DNA of 64,000 nt from Erythroxylum novogranatense. Taxonomy: Eukaryota > Streptophyta > Magnoliopsida > Malpighiales > Erythroxylaceae. Location of the stretch: positions 5,023,001 to 5,087,000 of the forward strand of contig CM057229.1 of NCBI GenBank assembly GCA_029891385.1, written 5' to 3'. Position 1 is the first letter of the stretch. The number at the start of each line of letters is the position of its first letter. Shown piece after piece: positions 21,577 to 32,696 of this stretch. The translations under genes and the position numbers were made by a program. Under the pieces are notes generated by a model. It made no database searches, was not told the origin of the DNA, and saw only the letters and a list, made by a program, of their open reading frames with translations.

Positions 21577-24500
21577 TGTAGCACCCCCTTACCATAGGAT
21601 ATGCACCGGGACGCCCGTAGGTCAATTCCAATACACACCCTATGATAAGGTTGCGCTACGAACCATCTCTAACACTCCACATGGCATCAAAAATCAAAAA
21701 GCATTAATATGAAATTCACTAATTGTTGAAACCATAAATTTCTCGTTTCATAACCTCAAAGCAGTAAATTACACAACTGTTATTCTCTGTACAAGTCCAA
21801 AAGAAAATCGAACATAAACCTAGCTAGGTCATCCCTCAAAAAGTGCCAACTGACCGACCTGTGTGCCATGACTTCTCTTGCCAACTCAATCTACACGGCA
21901 GGAAAAGTCTCTCTGGAGTTATGAGTCTACTCTCTCGGTCCTGAAAAATAATTTGCAATTTTGGGTAAGTTTGCGAACTCAGTGAGGAACCATCATCGAT
22001 GGTTCACCCAATTCATGCATATACACAGGTATAACACAGATACATACAGTTATTTCACCAAAACACATTCAAAAGTACCGCATGATTGCTACATCAGTCA
22101 AAGGAACCAATTCAAATGCACATGAAATGCGTATGTGACGCTTTTCTAATTTATTACGTTGTTGTAATCGAGCGCCTAAAACTGTCCCATTAAGGGCGCA
22201 TTAAACGGTGAACCTTAGGCTCTGAATCACTGTGGGCTCAAGGCCCAATCACGTTGAGCTATAAGCTCTCGTTAGCTGCTCTGGTCACAACTGCCAATTA
22301 CTGATCATGCAATTATGCATGAAATGCATATGTCCAAATAAAACAAAGTCAACATCATAATTGATCCCAATTCAATATATTCACACAAATCACTCACATG
22401 AAAATCACATATAGCACTTCTATGTCAGAATCTCCCAATCCATCGAACCTCCGGTCCGTAATCTAGGCACAAACAAACACAATCGTCCCACCATTATTCT
22501 CCACAGAGTTATAAGTGCAAAATTATAAACACTTACTAACCAAGGAACCATCTAGGTTACTCACCTAATCACTTCCGAGCTAATGCCGGGAAGTCTCTGC
22601 AACGTCCGTGGGATGACGTTCCAACTGTGCCTCTATAACAATTAAAAATGAGTACACATTATCAACTGTATAGTTAGAAATATCAAACAATGCACATGAA
22701 ACCATTAAAACGTATACAATGCATGTTTATGGCATTCCTGGCCCTAATCCAAAATTTTCCCATCATAACAATTCCACCTAAAGGTTAGAAATCCAACGGC
22801 ATCGAAATTACTCAATTCGGGCCTCAATCGATCCAAAAATAAATAAAACAGTGGCCGCATAACTATTACCTGGACCCACGTCAATTTTCCGTCTAAAAAT
22901 TCCCAATTTCCCATGAAATAAAATTCAATGTCTCACGAATCCGATGCCTCAAGAATCAGGTCAATCGGACGTCGGATGGACAAGTTATAAGCAAAAGAAT
23001 GGAAAAAGGTCAGCACAAGTCGACTTATCTGATAATACAAGTCGACTTACGCTACTGTGCATGCATAAGTCGACTTACTGAAGATACAAGTCGACTTACA
23101 TTACTCCCATAACAGATCTGGAAAACTTTCTCCAACATGCCAAACAGTGCAACATTTAATAAAATCCGTAACTTTCAATTCCTTAGTCTAAACATTACAC
23201 AATAATTATGCTCAGAAATATCCCAATGTTATCAACAACTTTCATGAACAACCCAAAATCAAATTCAATTGTTAACTAGGTCAAATAATTCAATCAGTGA
23301 TGCTGCCCCAGAAATCACCAAATCTGGACAGTAATATTCTATCAAGCATAACTCCCTGTACACAAGTCAAAAAAATCACTACCTTATATCATTGGAAAGA
23401 TAAAACCACCTACTTCAAGTTTCATGAAGAGCTTAAGAGCCAATTCCATCTTTAACCAATTCAAAACTCTTATACAAGTTTCTGCCATGATCAGCAGTTA
23501 ACACCTTTATGCAGGTTCAGGATTTGAAAATTCATAACTCCCTAATCTGATCTCCAAAAATTACGTTCTATATACCCTTTTCAAGATAAATGTTTCCTCT
23601 ACAACTCTTCAGAAGATCACTCAAGCTAATTCAATCCAAAGAAATCTCTAAAATTTCTACTAATCAGAATGTGCACCAAATCCACACTTAGTCTAGGTTT
23701 CCACAAAATGCTCAAAACCAGTCAAGAGTAAACAGTTCATATCTCCCAATATACATCTCGAAAAATAGCAAGATCAGTGGGAATGGAAAGCTAACTTAAT
23801 ATTCTTCAACTTTCATGAAGACCATTTTCCCAAATTCCATATCAATTAATTTAGAAAAATCAGTAAAACACTTTGGTCATAGTTTCAGTTACTGTTCACA
23901 GACACTAAAACAGGAACTTTCCATGCAACTTTTCAACCTTTTAGAGTTACAATTTAACAACACCTATTTCACACTAAATTGTAGCCAACAAGCTCAAGTT
24001 TAATTGGGAACAAACCGAACCCAATTTGCTCACCTATACAATGAGTTATGATCAAAACATTGCAATAGGTTTAATATTCATTTTCCAGCTTTCATCTTCA
24101 ACTTAACTCCTATCACTTCTAATACCAATTCCACATGCATAAGCATCCTAAGGAAAAAGAAATAAGTTACTAGACCATTCATACATTCACTTAGGCTCAA
24201 CATACACACTCAACACACAACAAGTTAAACACATACTCCATTCACACTCAATCTTCACCTTCTCATCAAACTAGCTTCAAATCACCATACATATAACATG
24301 AAACATGAAACTTACCTAATTAAGTCACTAAATCTCCAAAATCTTCAAGGAAAACCCCAAGACCTAGCTTGCTCCACCACCCACGTAATTCACCATCTCT
24401 AGGGTTGGAAAGTGAACCATTTCTTTGATGGAAAGAAGAGCAAAGTGGAGAGGTGTAGGATGTTCAAAAAAACAAAGGAACTAGAATGATCTAAGCTCAC

Positions 24501-25118
24501 CAAGAAGGGAAGAAGAGAACCACGAAAAAGAAGAGAAAAAATCACCAAAAACTTCCAAGAAGAGAGAGTGTCATGGGTGTGTGTGTGTGTATAAGACAAA
24601 CATTAAGTTACCTAAGTAAATACATGACCAATATCATGCCATGTGTCATGCCATGTGTCAAGCCTTCATTCCATCTTCATCAATTAATAAATTAAACCCA
24701 AATTCCAACAATTTTACACTTGTCCAATACCCATATAGCCACATATCCATAATTTCTACTACCCTTGACCCATTGGTCTGTCACCCGGTATTTTTCCTAG
24801 TCTGGGATTTAACCCCAAAAACTTCTAGAAAATTTTCTAAAATTCTCCAAAATTGAAAAATCATTATTGACACTCTCCAAATATTTTTTTAAGATTAAGA
24901 ACCTATAATTCTCGAGATTCTCAACCAATTACAGTTATAACCCAAAATAAACTGGGAATGTCAATGTATGCATGTACAATATTTTCATGTGCAACAATGT
25001 CAGTTTTCACAATACAAATATGTCACATAAGGTATGAATAATACTAATTAATCCCGATCAATCTCATCCTATGACAATTTACTCTTTTACCCTTCCTATC
25101 AGGGGGTGGGATGTTACA
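21577..25118 (-). repeat. 5' LTR of the chromovirus (3,542 bp)
   Basis: Pair of 13,395-16,910. It has a GT-rich segment with a weak TATA-like TCTTATAC near 24,590, the donor AGGTAAG at 24,317-24,311 and the palindrome cluster at 23,017-23,097. Differences from the left LTR near 24,775-24,860 are mostly one-base gains or losses in doubled letters. Confidence 0.95.
23017..23097. repeat. Cluster of four AAGTCGACTT palindromes in the right LTR
   Basis: Perfect copies at 23,017, 23,039, 23,067 and 23,088, with the same spacing as in the left LTR. Confidence 0.95.
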
Positions 25119-25123
25119 CCATA

Positions 25124-26988
25124 TCTCTTAAGGAGTCTTAAAACCTATTGCAGATGATGGAGATCTATTCACCAGATAACAAGCGGTGTTAATTGCTTCA
25201 ACCCAATACTACTTTCATAAGCCAACATTTAGTCGTATGCATCGAGCACGCTGGAGGAGTGTTTGGTTCATGCATTTTACAATTCTTTTATGTTATGGTG
25301 TATGTTGTACAGTACGGTGCCTCATTATACCTTTTGTCTTGCAGAATTAGTTAAGCATTGCATTGCAAAACTCTAACCCATTATCAGTTGACTTGTTTTT
25401 CAGTATATTTTTTTAACCATAGTCTTCCACTCCTTAAACTGCCCAAACACCTCATCCTTGGATTTCAGAAAATACACCTAAACCTTCCTAGAGTAGTCAT
25501 CAATGAATGTAATGAAGTACGTACATTTGCCATGAGGTTCAACTAAAGAGGACCCCACAAATCTGAATGAACTTACTCAAGGATTTCTTTGAAGGTATGT
25601 TTTCCAAAACTAAACTTGATTCTATGTTGCTTTCACATGACACAAGCCTTAAAGAACTTTAACTTTCCAATCTCTACTCCATCCAATTTTTTTTGCTTAA
25701 TATTGTCAACTCTTTTTCACTCATGTGACTTAGTCTACGATGTCATAACTCCATATTGTCATTATCCTTTTCTAAGGACTAAGATATTGTCATTGTTCTC
25801 ATCACTGAACTATCCATCAAAAGATAAATTCCATGTTGTAGTTTGCCTTTCATCACTACTAAAGCACCCTTCAGAATCCTTAACCGTTCATCGCCACCAG
25901 AGAAACCATACCCATGTTTATCGAAGGTACTCAAAGAAATCAAATTCATATGCAGATCAGGAACATACCACGCATCAAGTGTTCTGATAATTCCTTCATA
26001 GATCTTAATCTGCATCGAACCACTACCTTTTACACTAAGCTCCTTATTATCACCCAACTTTACTGTGCCATTCCACTCCTTGACTGAATGAAGCAATTCG
26101 CGTGAGAAAGTCATGTGGTAATATGCACACTGTCCATCACCTAGGTTTTTCCATAATTAGAAGTATTGACATTCAAAACATCATTGCCCTCTCTTTCATT
26201 AGAGTTGTCCTATACTATTATGACACTACCACTACTACTTGATTCCTTCTTCTCGTTTCCCTTCTTTAGTTGTGGACAGTTCTTCCTTATTTTCCTCTTC
26301 TTTTTACAGAGAAAACACTTAATTGCTTTAACCCTTGATTTGGAACGTGACCTACCTCCCCCGCCACCATCTATTTCAGTGCTCTTACCCCCACTAACAA
26401 CAAGACCTACTTATACACCATCTTCACTAGAACCAAAGACCTTTCTCTTTAATTCTTTAAATTGCATAGCATCCTTCACATCGCTAACAGAATACTATCT
26501 TGCTCATACAACATAGTATCAACAAAATTCTCATAAGAATTTGGTAAAGAACAAAAGAGAATAATAGCTTGATCATCATCATCAATATCAACCCAGCGCC
26601 TTGTAAACCTAAGACAATTCGGTTAAAGTTATCAAGATGATCTTTTTCTTGCATACTTTTTGTCATTCGCAAGGTATACAAATGTTGCTTATGATAAAAA
26701 CAATTTGTGAGAGATGTTTTTTGAAACCTGCTTTCCAGTTTTGCTCATAATCCCGCTATAGTTGTTTCATATGCCACCTCACTTCTTCGCTTAGAGTCAA
26801 CAGTATCGCGCTAAGCGCCTTCTCCAAAATTTCATTATTCTCCTTCGTTGACAATTTCTCAAGAATTTTATCTTCTCCATCTAGGGTCGTCGCACATCCC
26901 TGTTGAACCTGAAGAGCCCTCATCTTAATCTTCCAGTGAAATCGTTCAACCCGTTGAATTTATCAACATCAAACTTGTGAGTTGTCAT
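25124..26988 (-). pseudogene. Copia gag, protease, pre-integrase and integrase core, decayed
   Basis: Gag starts at ATG 26,988 (MTTHKFDVDKFNGLNDF). It continues through frame changes to [20 protein letters not shown] (from 26,678), a block typical of the UBN2/gag domain. The nucleocapsid part near 26,320 is too damaged to score. The pre-integrase domain is open from 26,114 to 25,779 (GSMQIKIYEGIIRTLDAWYV, PDLHMNLISLSTFDKHGYGF). The integrase core near 25,590-25,340 shows VHSDLWGPL, FITFIDDYSRKV, VYFLKSKDEVFGQFKEWK and TDNGLEF, so the first two catalytic Asp positions can be located. The segment ends at the target-site copy CCATA, beyond which the protein continues at 13,394. Confidence 0.85.
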
Positions 26989-27083
26989 CTTCCCAAACAA
27001 TAGATATAACAGCCTCTCAAATATCGCAAGAAAATTTGAACTTTGAAAACACAATTCAAAAAATCCGAACCTTTTAAAACCTT

Positions 27084-27095
27084 GCTTTGATACCA
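27084..27095 (-). other. Primer-binding site of the Copia element
   Basis: Minus-strand TGGTATCAAAGC lies 2 bases inside the right LTR. Confidence 0.85.
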
Positions 27096-27097
27096 CT

Positions 27098-27436
27098 TAT
27101 TAGAAAAAACAGAAGGCAATAAAGAAAAAAATATAAATAAAAAACACACAAGATTTAAATGGTTTGGCCAATGTGACCTACATCTAAGGGCAAGGAGAGA
27201 GCAATCTTGTTCCGTCAGAGAAAATTATTACAAGTGATTAAAACCCTAAAATCGAATACATCATATTTATATATATAACCGGTTTGGGTCGCTCCAAAAA
27301 ATTAAAATACCTATCGACCCTCGCCCTGTTCGCACCATTAATCTCTTATTTTTCCTCCTTTCGGGTTGAGCTCCCAAATATTAGGGTCAGATCATGATTA
27401 CTTTACGATCCACCAAAATTCAAGGCAAGCTCTATT
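27098..27436 (-). repeat. 5' LTR of the Copia element
   Basis: It matches 10,050-10,346 over most of its length, beginning TATTAG where the left copy has TGTTAG. It carries about 80 bases (around 27,285-27,365) that are missing in the left LTR. The outer end is approximate. Confidence 0.75.
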
Positions 27437-27536
27437 ATGACAAATCTTTTTAGCGTTAGCTTCTTCCTGTTCTCTTGATTCCTTTACTAAAAGTAATCCA
27501 AGAGATGATCATTTTTGGCGTGGCTCTTGCTTCAAG

Positions 27537-27930
27537 CATCAACCCTATCAATTTACATTAATCAGATTCCACATTGTAAAGTATTAAGCGTGATTTTTAC
27601 TCCTTCGAAACTTTTAGTAAACAAAGATTAAAAAGGAAGCCCCTTTAGTTAGTTAATTTGTGCGTTCAATAGAGTATCAAGGAAAAGAGTCAGATTCTGA
27701 TGTACAAAAGAAAAGTAGAAATGTTCGGACCACAAACTGTGAGATTCGGGAGTTAGTGAAGGGGAAAGAATATATCACCTTATCTTTATTCCAAAAATGT
27801 TGGATTTGCAATATTCTCTTTAGCTGACAGCGAATTGAAAGTGAAATATAACCATAATTTCTTGCTTTTTGTTCCTTTTTCTTATTCTGACTTGTCACTT
27901 CCAAAACAATGGATGTGTCTTGCAAGAAAT
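27537..27930. repeat. Segmental duplication block, copy 1
   Basis: From GCATCAACCCTATCAATTTA onward this matches 34,583-34,860, sharing for example TTTACTCCTTCGAAACTTTT-like and CAAAGATTAAAAAGGAAGCC phrases. No convincing ORF is present; an 82-codon frame on the minus strand has no recognisable domain. The next 390 bases (27,931-28,329) are AT-rich with nothing identified. Confidence 0.75.
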
Positions 27931-28639
27931 AGGAAGCAAGAAAATTTTCATTTACAAATTCTTTATGTGCGCTAAATATATAGCTTGCTTCTAGTTCCAG
28001 TAAAATAATTATGACCTTATTACATGACCCATTATTAATAATTATTCATGTTAATCTTATTAATTAAAGAAAAATTTATTTTATTAAAATATTAATATTA
28101 ATTTTAATGATAAAATTCACCTTAAATAACAATTGTGTTGGACAAAAGATTTGTATTAAAACATAAAAATTTTATTATACAAAATTTTGGTAAACAATTT
28201 AACATTAAAATTGAAACGCATCCTTTTAATTTTGAAGGAGTACATGTATTATTCTAATAACTACTATGTGTAAATAATTAAATTAATTATTATTTAATAA
28301 CCAACTATGGTCTACTTTTTTTAAAAATTTGAATAATTATTGCATTAACAATAGCAAAACTACCTCAACATTACAACGAGTTCAACTTAAATAAATTACA
28401 AACGGAAGTTATAACTAAGGACATGACAAATAATAGAAACAAATAAGACATAGTAGATAAAACATTACAAATTTCATGAGGTCTTATTTCCTGGGGATAG
28501 ATCATGTTAATAAGATTTTGTTAACATAAGGGCTAATATCCCATTGACAATGTCTTTAGCTAAGATATATTTGTTTATTTCGTCATTCTGTAGATCCTCT
28601 TGTTCCTTTCCTTTCATATATATATAGTGGATGTAAAGG

Positions 28640-29013
28640 CAATTTTGTATATAGGGGCAATACAAATGATCCAGTTAAGAGAAGATGACCAATCATAATT
28701 AACAATAAAATTAGGCAACAAATGCAAAACTCTTCTCCATACTGTTATAGAGAAACTACATTGCAAGAATAAGTGCTCGTTATCTTTTTCCAACTCTTTA
28801 CAATGAACACAAATAGGATCGTAAGATCTAAACTATCTGTTTTTAATACAGATCTTGTTTTTTATAACCAACCAAGTGATGATAGAGGCCTTATGATTGA
28901 GAGAAGATTTTCAAAGGAGATTAAACCAAGGGACATACCCTAATCCTTCCTACAAAGCCTTATCACAAGACTTATTAGTGAATTTACCCGAGGCATCTGG
29001 GACGCATGTTACC
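28640..29013 (-). pseudogene. zf-RVT domain of LINE copy 1
   Basis: Minus-strand translation gives GLGYVPWFNLL, then SLNHKASIITWLVIKN and the zinc-finger-like CVHCKELEKDNEHLFLQCSF followed by VW. This is the domain found after the reverse transcriptase in plant L1-type LINEs. Stops interrupt it. The matching C-terminal helix (DIVNGILALML) follows near 28,550. Confidence 0.8.
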
Positions 29014-30421
29014 TGAAAATTTTTGAAGGGGTGTAGTTTCACAAAATCATCGGTTTGATCGCAATTGTTTATAGAACAATCAAAAACAGAAAAATTAGAC
29101 GCACAAATGTAAATGAATACTGAAGTTTGTTAACGCATTTTGACATATTTTGCTTATGTTTTCGAGGCCCTCATCCAGCTTAATACTTTAACTAACAATA
29201 ATAGTTTTATACAAGGCTTTACTAAGTCGACACCACTCAACCCTTGATACTATGTCTTGTATTCACAACTCGTAAAAGTATTTCACACCCAATATCACGA
29301 TCGCCTTGTACTAACCTCAACAGAGGATTTTCTCAACAATGTTTAATGATAATGGTACGAAATAAATAACTAAAGTGATTAAATAATAACCAACATAAAC
29401 AAAGACAACACTTGAGATAAAAAGAAACTCTCCTAAATATGTCGCTTCATCAACAAAAGAAAGGAAAATTGTCCATCGAAAGATCTACTGTGAGGCTTCA
29501 ATATCGTCACTGAAAATCCCACGCACAACAGCCACAAAACTTCTCAAATCAACATATGTTTCTTCACCGAAACGTCATACACGAAGGGCTACAAAATTAC
29601 CAAGGCTATTGGAAGTTTTTTGCATGAAAACCACTATCATCAACATACTAAAAAATCTCTTACCATGGACAGGAAACACAACACCCTTATCCCACAAATC
29701 ACAACCAACAACCACACAAATTAACACTCCATCAACAGGGAACATACCCAAAAAGAATCATGCAAACATCAAGGGAAAACACAACTGTCGAGTCTCCCAA
29801 TCAATGACAAAGACAGCTCTCACAAATCGTTCAAAACTAGAGAAAAACATAGCTACCAAAATCAACACCATCAACGATTACACAACCCATTCTTATCGTT
29901 GAAGAGAGATGGAGAATACCCATCCAAAGATCACCTACAAAGACCAACTCTGCAGCCCTCACACGATCAGCCCAAGGTGTGCTGTACTCTAGAAAAAAAT
30001 ACAACTAAAAACAAAAAAATATAGCCTAGGTTACGTGATCCAATCAAAACTTTTGCAACATGTGGAGTTTTATCTCCACACAAATATCTACTAACTATTA
30101 TCGAAAATCACCTTTGAAAGCCCAGCTATCAAGTCATCCAATATCTATCATTTTTCCTTTCCAAAAGGGCAATATTCAGCCTATATCTTACGTTAATCAC
30201 ACCAATAATCCAGCTGTATCTATTAAATCATATCTCCAAAAGTATGCTATCTTATACAGTTATTATCCCCAAAATAGTATATTCATTAAATCCTATCTTG
30301 ATTTGGAATTCTAAACCTTATCAAACTTGTCTTGGAAGAGTCCCACATAAACACAAATAGGTTCAATTATCAAATCATGTCCAAAATTAAATAAAAAGAT
30401 ATAATTACCTATACCTTAACA
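29014..30421 (-). mobile_element. Second solo-LTR-like element, 1,408 bp, target duplication TTACC/TTACT
   Basis: Bounded by TG at 29,014 and CA at 30,421, with TTACC before (29,009-29,013) and TTACT after (30,422-30,426). It shares its left 300 bases and its right end (ACCTTAACA type) with 12,084-13,074. The uninterrupted paralogous site is visible in LINE copy 2 near 35,645, which supports the boundaries. ORFs inside (for example 29,609-29,902) have no recognisable domain. Confidence 0.7.
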
Positions 30422-30639
30422 TTACTGAATTCTGTTTGTAAGTATTGAAATGAGGGAGAAAATCAACTAGTAAGTTGAATCCTCTAAAATTGCCGCCCCA
30501 ACGCCCTTGGTTCATCAAGGTAGAGGCTTTGGAGTGAATAGGTATCTTGTTCATAAGTCTGGATAATTCAGGCCTCTGAATTAAAGAACTATTTGTTGTC
30601 TAATTAGCAAAGACGTCAATTGCTATCCACGCCTTACGA

Positions 30640-31119
30640 ATGCCACACCCTCTAGTGCATTGGGTAGCTCCAACTCCAAACCATTTCAAATGTAATGTTG
30701 ACGTTGCTTTGTTGGAGGATGGGGATTATGGTCTTGGTATGGTTATCCGCAATTCTCAAGGGCGAAATTGTGCTGGTAAATTGTTGAAGCTCCCAGGTTG
30801 GCGAGATCCACAAATTGGCGAAGCACTTTGCTTTCGGGAATTTTTGAGTTGGATCAAATCTTTATCGTTTTTCCCCATATGCGTGGAAACAGATTGTCTA
30901 ATTGTTTCACAATTTTTGAAATCTACGCATATTTTTTCCTCTTACTTCTCCGTGATTATTCAAGATTGTAAAACTCTCCTTCATGAGCTATCGTCGGTTT
31001 CATTTGCGTTTGTTAGAAAACCAGCGAATCAAGTTGCTCATACCATAGCTAGGGCGACTAATTCTATGTCTGGTTTTGAGTGGGGGATATGCCCTCCTTC
31101 TTTTTGTATGACGTTTTAA
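30640..31119 (+). CDS. RNase H-like (RVT_3 type) ORF, 159 codons, retroelement-derived
   Basis: The ORF runs against the surrounding LINE. It carries the plant RVT_3 signature: WVAPTPNHFKCNVDVALLED with the first catalytic Asp, GMVIRNSQG, EALCFREFLSW with Glu, VCVETD-like PICVETDCLIVSQFL with Asp, and the C-terminal FAFVRKPANQVAHTIARA. All expected acidic residues are present and the frame has no stop. Such domains form the C-terminal end of some plant LINEs and also occur as free-standing genes. No transposase, poly(A) tail or promoter is seen next to it. It is most likely a fragment of a second LINE lodged in the first; an expressed free-standing gene is possible but unsupported. Confidence 0.65.
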   Translation: MPHPLVHWVAPTPNHFKCNVDVALLEDGDYGLGMVIRNSQGRNCAGKLLKLPGWRDPQIGEALCFREFLSWIKSLSFFPICVETDCLIVSQFLKSTHIFSSYFSVIIQDCKTLLHELSSVSFAFVRKPANQVAHTIARATNSMSGFEWGICPPSFCMTF

Positions 31120-31129
31120 CATTGGATTT

Positions 31130-32110
31130 CAATACTATGCGCTGAGCGCATGCGTTATTGTTTAAAATATGCTTGATCAAAGGAAAAACAACTTGTCTTA
31201 ACTTCAACATTTGCAAGAAAAACCAAGAATACTCGTTCGAGATAGATAGTTGCCAAAAGCTTTCATTATTGAGGTATGTTTCATGCAACCATTTGACCCA
31301 GATAGCATGTATATCATCAAAGAGCCTCCAAATCCTTTTTAAAAGTACTTTTTGCATAAGAGAAATAGAGATAATCCTCAGGCCTCCTTGCTTTTTAGGA
31401 ATAGTTACATCACTCCAATTGACTTTCTCTTTCTTAGAATTATTGGGATTCTCATACCATAAGAAAACTTTTAAGATACTATCAATCTTATTGATGAATT
31501 TTTTAGGGAGAAAGATGTGAGATACCCAGTAACCATAAAGTTTCCTAAAAATTATCAACGCAACCCTTGCAGCTATTGACAAAGATCTATTCTGTCAGGC
31601 ATTAATTCGAAATTTGATCCTTTCTATGAGGGAAATACACTGTGAATACTTTGGCTTTGCATATGAAATAGGGACTCCCAAGTATTTAAATGGAAGATCG
31701 TGCAATTGAAGTTCAATAATCGTAGATAATTCCTTAGGATTCATCATATCTTTAGAGCAGTACAAACTACTTTTATTGACATTCACTATCAGACCAGAAC
31801 AATTGGAAAACTTCATAAGAAATACCTTACATAACTACACTGAGTGTGTGTTTGCCCCGAAAGGAGGATCAAATCATCAACAAACATCAAGTGAGTAAGC
31901 TTGGAAACATTACATTTGTTATGATAACAAAACCTCCCATTGGGGCCTATAACCTTGTATATAAGTCGAGATAGCCCTTCCATAACTAAAGTAAATAAAT
32001 AAGGGGAGAGAGGATTACCCTATCTGATACCTCTAACATAGGATAGTTTCTTGGTAGGAATCCCCTTCCCATTCACAACTATGGTCTACTTGATTGAACT
32101 ATTTGCTTGA
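31130..32110 (-). pseudogene. LINE reverse transcriptase C-terminal half
   Basis: The minus strand shows GNPLSPYLFTLVMEGLSRLI near 32,000, LMFVDDLILLSG near 31,880 (catalytic Asp pair present), and LPFKYLGVPISYAKPKYSQC near 31,690. An open stretch from 31,582 contains GYWVSHIFLPKKFINKID, VNWSDVTIPKKQGGL and WRLFDDIHAIWVKWLHETYL. These are the standard landmarks of plant L1-type pol after the palm. A stop before GNPLSP and frame changes at about 31,600 and 31,820 break it. Endonuclease and the N-terminal RT are absent. Confidence 0.85.
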
Positions 32111-32115
32111 AAAAA

Positions 32116-32690
32116 GAAAAATCAAACTCTATTGCGTGATTACTACTATTAAAAAGGGTCAAAATCTTGATATAACAGAAGATGATCTATTTATTGATCT
32201 TTCTTTAAAATGTCCCTATAAATTAAAACAAAGTGAAAATACAATTAAAATATATAATCAATATGATTAAAATTTATGGTTTGAACATATGAACCTATTT
32301 AAGACTATAATTTTCCTCTTGAATTTTTAATGTTTTCATTAAGGTTTAAATTAAAATTAAATTGTTTTCGTCTTTTTTCATAAAATTAAAATAAAATTTA
32401 TTATAAAATATTCATTACTCACGGTCTTATTATTAATGTTACTTATCGCCTTTGTAGTAGAAGTTTGTTAACAGAAATTTGTTATCATATTATTTGTAAT
32501 GCATAAGTTCAAATTATAGTTCAAATTGATAATAATTTGAATTTGAATTTAAGATAATTACATATTCAAAATAGTTAATTAAGTTTTGAATATTGATATG
32601 TTCTTTTCATTTTTTTATAATTTTATATAAAATTTTATATTCATCTCTTATATAAAATATCAAAATAATTCACCCCCCTCTTGCGTGTGT
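32116..32690. other. AT-rich spacer containing a diverged copy of an EF-hand gene upstream region
   Basis: 32,141-32,300 shares TTAAAAAGGG, ATCTTGATATAA and GATGATCTAT with 8,460-8,620, in the same orientation. No EF-hand ORF is attached. From 32,300 the sequence is AT-rich. AAGAGGGGGGTGAATT on the minus strand (32,682-32,667) resembles a polypurine tract. Confidence 0.6.
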
Positions 32691-32696
32691 TTGCTT

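Larger units (their letters stand above)
21469..24315 (-). other. Predicted leader intron of the chromovirus (donor in LTR, acceptor before gag)
   Basis: On the minus strand the 5' LTR reads TTAATTAG|GTAAGTTTC with the cut at 24,316/24,315. Upstream of gag is TTGTTTTATTATAG|GTCG with the cut at 21,469/21,468. Both match plant splice-site consensus. The 2,847-base interval would include most of the LTR downstream of the leader, and the primer-binding site. It is inferred from sequence only. The donor is preserved in the other LTR (16,122-16,128) and in three other LTR families in the window. Confidence 0.4.
13395..25118 (-). mobile_element. Chromovirus (Tekay/Del-like Ty3/gypsy), full length, nested in Copia
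   Basis: Both ends are defined: TGTAGCACC at 13,395 and GATGTTACA ending at 25,118, flanked by the 5-bp duplication CCATA (13,390-13,394 and 25,119-25,123). The LTRs are 3,516 and 3,542 bp. The primer site matches initiator tRNA-Met and there is a purine tract at the other end. Gag, protease-RT-RNase H-integrase and a C-terminal chromodomain are recognisable on the minus strand but all carry lesions. The long LTRs and chromodomain point to the Tekay/Del clade. The pair of LTRs looks only slightly diverged by eye, so the insertion is fairly young. Confidence 0.95.
10050..27436 (-). mobile_element. Copia element (probably Tork/Tnt1-like), split by two nested insertions
   Basis: Short LTRs lie at 10,050-10,346 and 27,098-27,436. 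The primer site TGGTATCAAAGC (27,095-27,084, initiator tRNA-Met type) sits just inside the right LTR. On the minus strand the coding order is gag, protease, integrase, reverse transcriptase and RNase H, as in Copia. Removing 12,084-13,074 and 13,395-25,118 restores continuity of the integrase and linker regions. The LTRs have diverged with large indels, so this is the oldest layer here. No target duplication is recognisable (left flank CATAC). Confidence 0.85.
28330..32115 (-). mobile_element. LINE (non-LTR retrotransposon) fragment, copy 1, interrupted twice
   Basis: It consists of three pieces: 32,115-31,130 (reverse transcriptase and following region), 30,600-30,422, and 29,013-28,330 (zf-RVT domain and 3' end). 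The gaps are filled by the RNase H ORF block near 30,600-31,130 and the solo-LTR-like element 29,014-30,421. The second copy at 34,975-35,770 retains the 3' part without the LTR-like insertion. No poly(A) tail or target duplication could be fixed with confidence. Confidence 0.8.

Noticed and set aside
27677..27925. Minus-strand 82-codon frame in the duplicated block
   Set aside because: The corresponding region of copy 2 (34,740-34,860) does not keep the frame, and no motif is recognisable.
29609..30314. Plus-strand frames of 97 and 84 codons
   Set aside because: Low-complexity Asn/Thr/Lys- or Tyr/Ser-rich sequence inside the solo-LTR-like element, with no counterpart in its relative at 12,084-13,074.
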